Positions 51,801 through 60,800 of a stretch of 64,000 nucleotides of DNA are shown here, in pieces. The stretch comes from Delphinus delphis. Its lineage: Eukaryota > Chordata > Mammalia > Artiodactyla > Delphinidae. The notes under the pieces were generated by a model. It saw only the letters and a list, made by a program, of their open reading frames with translations. It was not told where the DNA came from and did not search any database. Position 1 is the first letter of the stretch. Each line of letters starts with the position of its first letter. The translations under genes and the position numbers were made by a program. The stretch covers positions 17,232,994 to 17,296,993 of the forward strand of contig NC_082693.1 in the NCBI RefSeq assembly GCF_949987515.2, read 5' to 3'.

Positions 51801-54800
51801 ATTATGATTCAAAGCCATTTTCTCTTGTGGTATTAGAGACTGGTTAAAGTGATGGCCTTTTTCGGTGAGTTTTGTTGTGTCTTGTGAGTAAACTATTACT
51901 GTGTCCGGTATTGGAATAGAATTATCACTACTGTATCATGGGTGGATATTTTGATTCTATGGTTCCTTCAGTATTACAGCTGGGATCTTACTATTAAGAA
52001 AGTCACAGTATAGAGCAAAATTCTTTTGTTGCCTTCCACAGTCATATTTTTGGAGGATTTTTAAAGAAATGCTATGTTATGATAAATATCTTGTGGCATA
52101 TTCCTCAGGAAAGCTTCACTCCCAAATCTACCACTTGATACAAAACTATACATTCATTTATTGTCTTAGTCTTGTACCTTATGACTACCCCTTCTTTGAG
52201 TTTTCTTCCTCTTACTCTATTCACTTAAGTAGAAGTATTCCCTAGTATTTTATCCTAGGGCTCCTCACTATGTAGCATCTGACCTCCTATGGCAACCTCA
52301 TTTCTCCCTCTTGATTTTATTTTTTGTCTCTGTATAGATGATTCTTAAATTTCATGTCCAGCTTTTATGTTCTCTCCTAAACTCCAGAGCCATACATGGA
52401 ATTGTTTTCTTGATGTATAGTTAATTGACTTATAATTATTTAATTATACACGGATTATTAATTAATAATTATTACTTTGATTTTCAAATTTAATTATACA
52501 CATATTTATCAGATTTTATTGATATATAATTATGTAGTTATTTATATACTAAACTTTATATGGACAATGTCTTATTCATCTTAATACATGTAGAGATTAT
52601 CCATTGTTTCCATGTGTTATATACCCTAATATTTGTTGAAAAAAGAAACACATATTTTAACAAGGTGTTTGCTAATTTATTGCAGGTGAGCATTCTGTAA
52701 TCTTTCAATATAAGCATGTGAATGGATTTCAAAGACTGAATAGAAAAACACTGAAAAAGATTATTGCAAAATCAGTGAGTCATCAAAATCACCCAAAGTT
52801 GCTTGGGATAATCATTCCTAAATATTTTAATCTCCTCATTACATGTAGCTCTGTTACTATCTTCTCTCACCCACTTTGACTTTTCTGGTTTTAAAAAGAT
52901 ATTTCTACTTTAACACAAAAACGTCTCTGTACTCAAAGTTATGATTTTATAACCAACAACAGATGGAGTAACTAAGGAATATAAGCAAGTTATGCATAAT
53001 AAATTAAGAATATTCAGGAGATTGTAAGACAACATACAAGGTGGATCTTAAGTTGCCTATTGTGGGAGATACTGATAGATTTTAGAAAATGAATTTTCAG
53101 GAAACATTACCAAAATTATGAAGACAGATATTTGTGAAAAATATGAAACAGCCTGGCTATTATAAAGAAATTGTGATAAAGAGAAACTATATAGGAAACT
53201 AAATAGATAAACTGAGTGCAGATCTAGTAATAAGTAAAGAGCTCATATTTAATAGATAGAATCAGTATGTTTCATCACCATTAAAGAGATATTTAAAATA
53301 GTTAAGAAAAATTATACTGCAAGAATTTTTATAAGAAATTGATTATAAATACTACAGATAAAATGACCAATATAGAAATTATAATAACATATACATGAAG
53401 TGATGAAGACCTGAACAAAAACAGAAGTAATGAAAATAGTGAGAAAGGTTTTGAACATGAGACATTTTGGAGAAAACATTGCTAAATCTCTTAACAGATT
53501 GGGTATAGAGTAGTGCCCAGCAAATGGAGGAGTCAAACAGAACTCCAGGGGCACTAGATTAATGGCATTTTCAATAGTAAAAAGCAGGTTTAGCAAAGTG
53601 GCTTATTTGGAGTCAGCCCATAATTGCTCCATTCAACAAACTTTAAATGAGGGCCAGTTGTGCCAAAGCACTGTGCTCATCATTCTGTTCCTCACTAAGC
53701 ATCCAAATAAATAACTAATATCCATGCTCAAGGAGCTTACTGTCCTGAAAAGAGGCTAAGGCAGATTTTCCAACTCACCAATATATAAAGGAGAGTTTTC
53801 AGATTTGGCAAAATCCTCTATGTAGGAAATACCCAAAGGCATGATGGGAGTCTCACCAATTCCACGTATAATATTTCCAACTAGTACATACACCCACATT
53901 AATGATTTAACTTCCTTCACACATTCTGCATTAAAAGAAAAAAAGACATTACATTAGTGTTTTGGTAGTGAAATATTAGCAATACTTAATTCTAAGTTTT
54001 TGGTAGGTAAGCATTTCACAGTTCTTATGTGACCATGGCACCTTGCCAACAATGTACTATGCCAGCAATGACTCACTGGGACACCCCTTTTGCACTTTCT
54101 GACAGAGTACTTACGTATGGCCAACAATAAGTGGTACGCTGGAGCCAGTTCCTACTGGCTGGGGAGAGATGAGTATATACATCTCTTCCCAATTCAGTAT
54201 TTAGTGATAACATGCTGGTAGTTTGATGAGAGTATTTACACCACAGAAATTGACAAACACTAAAAATCAAGGCTTTTTTTTCCCTCCAGAGAGTTAGTTT
54301 ACCAGCAACTACTAAACTTAGTTAGCTGTTATAAGTGCTACCCAATATATATACTAACTCTGAGGAGAGGAAAAAACACAAATATCTCTCCCTAGAATTG
54401 AGACTATATTTATAAGATTTATGTAAGAGGCTCACTGAGTTTTGAATTCTCTACAGTTCTAATTACTTTATAGAAATGAAAAATATTTAACTGAGTAGTA
54501 ATCACATTTTCTCTATAGAGCCCACTGTATACTGTGATCACCAAATAACTTCTTTTTAAATTGAAGTACAGTGACTTACAATACTATATTAGTTTCATGT
54601 GTACAACATAGTAATTTGATATTTTTATAGATTATACTCCATATAAAGTTATTATAAAACATTGGCAACATTCCCTGTGTTGTACATTACACCCTTTTAT
54701 TTATTTTATACCTAGTAGTTTGTACCTCTTAATCCCCTCCTCCTGTTTTCCCCCCCTCCTCCCACCCTTCTCCCCACTGGTAATCACTAGTTTGTTCTCT

Positions 54801-57773
54801 GCACGTATGAGTCTGTTTCTGTTCTCTTATATTATTCATTTGTTTCATTTTTTAGATTCAACATATTAAGTCAAAACATACAGTATTTCTCTTTTTCTCA
54901 CTTATTTCACTAAACACAATACCCTCCCGGTCCATCCATGTTGTTGCAAATGGCAAAATTTCATTCTTTTCTGCGGCTGAGTAATATATTCCACTGTGTA
55001 TGTATTCACCACGTCTTCTTTATCCATTTATCTGCTGATCACACTTAGGTTGCTTCCATATCTTGGCTATTGTAGATAATGCTACTATGAACATTGGGGT
55101 GCATGTATCTTTTTGAACTAGTGTTTTTGGTTTTTTCAGATATGTATATATGTATCCAGGAGTAGAACTGCTAGATCCTGTGGTAGTTCTATTTTTAATC
55201 TTTTGAGGAGCCTCCACACTGTTTTTCATAGTGGCTGCACCAACTTAGATCCCCATCAGCAGCGTACAAGTGTTCCCTTTTCTCTACATCCTCACCAACA
55301 TTTGTTATTTGTTACCTTTTTAAGGACAGCCATTCTGGCAGGTGTAAGATAATATCTCATTGTGGTTTTTGATTTGCATTTTCCCGATGATTAGTAAACT
55401 GTGCCACCCACAGATGTGAGGGTTCTGAACACAGCTGAGTCTCAAAATTTCTTGTGAGGCTATCTCTCAGTCATTCCCAGTCCAGAAAATCATAGTCTCC
55501 GTTGCTGGGTATTCATATTTTTATCTATGATGAGCACAATGTTTATGTCTATAGATCATAGGCAAACTCCAGGTTTCCTCTAGGGCAAAACTGAAAATAT
55601 CAGGTGATTAAGGAATCAACACATTTCCCTGGAGAGACACCCAGCTGGGAAGGTTTTGTTTATCTACTACAATGCACATTAGGAAAAATAGGAAACAGGA
55701 CCTGAGTCATTCTTTGGCAAAAGCCAACTCAAGGAGAGAACGCGGGCTATTGCTGATGTCACTGTTTTCTTTTGCTTCCCCAGGGGGTTCCTTTGATTTA
55801 GAGTTTCTGAGACAGCTATTCTTATACTCATTTGAACTATTTTGATTCCCTCTTATCCCATGCTGGCGGTGAAATTCCCAGCCTAAGGAACCACCGTAAC
55901 TTCCACTAATATGAATCCAGCCTGAAAATGTGCCCATCACAGGAAAAGAAGTTCTGGTCTGAGGTAAATTAACAGGGTCACCTGTAGACTAAGTATCACC
56001 AGATTATATAGGTCCTTTAGCACATGAAGGGGCAGAGGCAGGTATGCTGGTGCCTGGGACTGCAAGAACCTGGAAGAAACACCATTATTGTACACTATCG
56101 TGCTGGATTAGGAAGTAGTCTCTGGTAAAGAGGGACAACTGGGCAAAAAAGACAAGTTCCTAGTTCAGAAGAAAGAGACTATTCAGAACTATAGCATACT
56201 TGCCTGCTTTCTCTGCTATAGAATATCAATAATATAACACAAATCTTTTGACTTTGTTTCTACCTCTGTTTCCTATTTAGATAATTGTATAGACCAAATC
56301 ATCAGTATAAACCCATCCTTCTAAGATGTTTTCCTCTAAGGAATTAATTTTACAGTGGCCCTTGGGTGGATGTCTTTGATTTTTAAATAACTGATTTTTA
56401 AATAACCATTTTAAAGAACAGACAAGGCGGGATTCCCTGGTGGCGCAGTGGTTGAGAGTCTGCCTGCCGATGCAGGGGACACGGGTTCGTGCCCCGGTCC
56501 GGGAAGATCCCACATGCCGCGGAGCGGCTGGGCCCGTGAGCCATGGCCGCTCAGCCTGCGCGTCCGGAGCCTGTGCTCCACAACGGGAGAGGCCACAACA
56601 GTGAGAGGCCCGCGTACCGCAGAAAAAAAAAAAAAAAAAAAAGACAAGGCAGTCTTAATAGGTATATTCAAATATAAGAGGCATTACATTTTCTATTATT
56701 AGCCATTCCTCTTCCTTATTCTCCTCCATGATCCCCTCTAAAATCCTTTAGAGGGGAAAAAAATATCTTTTTGTTCCTCTACCTTACTTAACCAAACCCA
56801 GTAACTCATTCAAAAACCCTCCACAGAAAGTGTTCAGTTACAAATTAACTAAAGTAATAAAATGAAGCAGACAACCTGATGGATCTTCTGTTGGTTTGAA
56901 ACTCTGGGTTCCGTTTTCCATACACAAGAAACTGTTTGAGGACAAATTACCAGAAACTGAAACTGTAGATTCATATTCATATCTGTATGAACACAGGGAA
57001 AACACGTTTGTGTTAAGGAGCCAATGAGGACAATGTGAGCGTTGTGAAGATGCTCCTGCTTCACTTAAGATACAACATCCAAACCCAGGAAAGCAGATGT
57101 CTTTTCATGTTTGCCACCCAGTCATCATAGATTGATATCATCAAAAAGAACTTGCCACTCACGAAAATGTGCAATTCATTGACAGCCAGCTTTCAATTAT
57201 CTGCATATGTATGGTCTATCCTTTAGATTACCTAACATCAATGCTTTGTGGTTTTTAGGAGATCATTTCCTGGAAATAATTGCTGTGGATAAGGAACTAA
57301 AAGGAAGAAAAATAATAGACTCTACGAAGTATAATAAAGAAGATAAAGCTTTGGGAGGAAAAACAACACAACAAACAAGTTTCCAACTTTGGATCCTCTG
57401 AGGTTTGCTCGTAAAAAATATACCCCACTTTCTGAGAATTCAAACAATAATCCCTTCATGCATTCATCAATCCCCAAGAAAAACAAAATATTTGCCCATC
57501 ATAATGAGAGAACTTTGGAGATTCAAACACTGTGACAGTGCAATGTAATGAGTTTTTCTCTTCTCGTAAGGACAAAAGGGTTAATACACTGTGACCATAT
57601 TATCTTAGGCAAATTACCACAAGATCCCATTCCCTTTCACAGAAAGTAAATTATAAGTTGCAATAATGGAAGAAAATATGTCCAGCTAAGTCTCTCTTTG
57701 GTAGAAATTATGCTGGACTGGTTTCTATATTTCTAGTAGATAAGAGAAATCCAAAAACAAAACAAAACAAAAC

Positions 57774-57819
<46 letters not shown>

Positions 57820-60800
57820 ACCTTGCCCTTCTGAGTTCCAAATGAGCTAAAGAGTGCTATGCTTGTATGTCACTGATAGTTCTGATTTCTATGCTATAGA
57901 ACATAACAAAAAGGGTCAAAATGCCTTCCCCTTTGAACAATTGTCCAGTCATGGTCACAGAGTGGCTGTGAACTGTGGACAAAGGCTTCTCTCTCCATAC
58001 CCATGATCCCATGAGACTTGCCAGCTTCAGACAAAAAAAATAACACCTTTGGCAGAGAGTGGAAAGAAATGTAAATAATAGCTGAATATTACTTGATGTT
58101 GTCTTGGACAGGATAGGAACTAAAAGGACAGTAAAACTCTTTGCCTGAACACTTATGATCCCTTCAGAAATACCTGAGAAGATAACATATCATTTTCATT
58201 TAACTTATCAACTAAACCCCAATAACTCATTCAACGTTCATTCATCCCCAAAACTTCAGCAAAATGACAGTTGATGGATTATAAAATAGTAAAGGAAAAG
58301 GCATAATGCCACAAGGATAAAGAAAATGGAAGATTTGACAAGGAGAAAGAGATTTTGAATATTCGACAGGAAGATAAAGATTCTGAAAACGGGAAAGGAG
58401 ATGAGTGGTCACTGAACTAGAAAATATGAGAAACACAAGCCTAAGTGCGTGCCTGCAGGGGAGGAACCAAACATGTGCCACATATCCCTGGAAAGTTTCA
58501 GGCAGGATACAAGATACTTCTAAAGGCGGGAGTGGGTATGATCCAAAAAAATCAGAGGATTGGTTTAAAGTGTGTATAAGGAACAGTTAAACCCTTATAA
58601 TAGACACCCTCCACCATCCCAACGAACACGGCCTTAGACTGCAGAGAGTCAAGACAAGCACACTGAGGATAGGAGGCCATACTAAAACCTGGGGATATTA
58701 AGTAAAAGAAAAATCTACATAGTGATAAAAGAGACTCCCACTCCCACCTGGCTGGTAGCCAAGCTGCCATGTCTCAGGCAACAGATTGGAGAATCCCTGC
58801 CTGAGTTAACTGACAGGTTATGGACAGTTCTGAGCCATCTCTAAAACACCCAGTCCCTGTGCTGGGAAGAAGCCCTCCAACAACCACGTCCTACACGTGT
58901 ACCACAGAACTTCTGGTTAGCTTGTTGTTGCTATTCCTCTCTCTCAAATATGAATAGCTAACCAAGGACCGCCAGATACATGAAGGAAGCCTATAACATA
59001 AAGACAAAGACAAAACAAATAAAAAACTGTACACTTGAAATGCAGATGGAAAAGACATTGCATTCTTAAAGTAAGAGCAAGATGTTCCCTAAAAAGATAC
59101 ATTCAAAGAACAAGAGTCCTTAAAACTTAAAAATATGAGAGCAAAAGTTAGAAATCCATTCAAAGGTTTGGAAGATAAAGAAATCTCCCCCAGGGACTTT
59201 CCTAGCAGTCCAGTGGTTAAGACTTCGCCTTCCAATGCAGGGAGTACGGGTTCCATCCCTGGCTGGGGAGCTAAGATCCCACATGCCTCGCAGCCAAAAC
59301 ACCCAGAAAACTAAAACAGAAGCAATATTGTAACAAATTCAATAAAAGACTTTAAAAATGGTCCACATCAAAAAAAACAAAAAATCTTTAGAAATCTCCC
59401 CTAAAAATAACAAGAAGGCAAAGAGGTAGAAAGCTGGAGAGAAAAGATGAGAAAACTATAAGCTTAACTCAGGATGTAACAATATTCAAGAACAAGTAGA
59501 AGTTCTAGAAAGAGAAAGTAGAGGGGTGGAAGAAGGGGGGATATTATCAAAGAAACAATACAAGTAACTTTTACAAATGTCCAGATTGAAAGCACCTAGC
59601 ACGATAAAGGAAAATCATTTATACCAACATGATTATCATGAGTTCAAATTCTGGAGTTTAAAGGAAAATCCCAACAGCTCCTAGAGAAAAGAAACTGGTC
59701 ACAGGGGTTAGAATGGTATAGGATTCTCAAGAGTAACACTGGAAACTAGAAAGTATTGGAAATGATGTCTTCAAAATCCCTAGGGAAGGGGTGGCCCAGT
59801 GGTTGGGAGTTCGCCTGCCGATGCAGGGGACACGGGTTCGTGCCCCAGTCCAGGACGATCCCACATGCCGCGCAGCGGCTGGGCCTGTGAGCCATGGCCG
59901 CTGAGCCTGCGCGTCCGGAGCCTGTGCTCTGCAACAGGAAAGGCCATGGCAGTGAGAGGCCCGCATACCGCAAAAAAAAAAATCCCTAGGGAAAAAACTT
60001 CAAACCAGAATTTTATACCATCCAAACTGTCACCGGGTATGGGAGTAGAAGAGGAATATTTCCCAATGTTTAAGGTCTTAAAATTATTACTTTCCTTGCA
60101 CACTTTTTCAGAAACCTATTAGATGACATTTTCCACAAAAAGAGTAAGAATGAAAAGGAAAGGAGAAGATACTACTACCCAGGAAGTAAATAACTGAATG
60201 GAAGAAAGAGGTAAAACAAATTCCCAAAGAGAATGGTGAGTGAAAATTTCAAAGCAGCCATGCAGCAGGCCTGGAGAGTTCCCAGTTCAGACTGCAGATG
60301 GAAAATTGATGATGACAGGAGAGGGATCTCAAAGACAAAAATGAAACCCTCTGATATGTACGACTATATTGAGAAGACATTGTCCTACCGGTAAAGAATT
60401 TGCTGATGATTAGTGAGACATAAAAAGAAAATGAATCAAATATAAAATGAGGGAATTATTAAATCCAGGGAAAATAAAAAGTGATATAAGAAAGGGAAAA
60501 TAACAGCATGGTTCAGCTGAAATACGAAAAACATTTACATAGTCACACACATGGAATAGTGAGTATGATTTTATAGTAGGAAGTCAATATGTATATTATA
60601 GAACACTGAAGTATCAAAAACTAAAAGGATAAACATTTACTTAGAAATATGGAAGCAAATAGAAGAAGAAAGAGCTAGAAGAGTCGGGAGTAGTTGCCTC
60701 CGGAGAGGAGTAACATGAGCAATGTTGAAGGGGTGTGCGACAATGCTTTTTTCAATATAATTTTACTTTTCACAATTTTGCACACATATTACTTTGATAA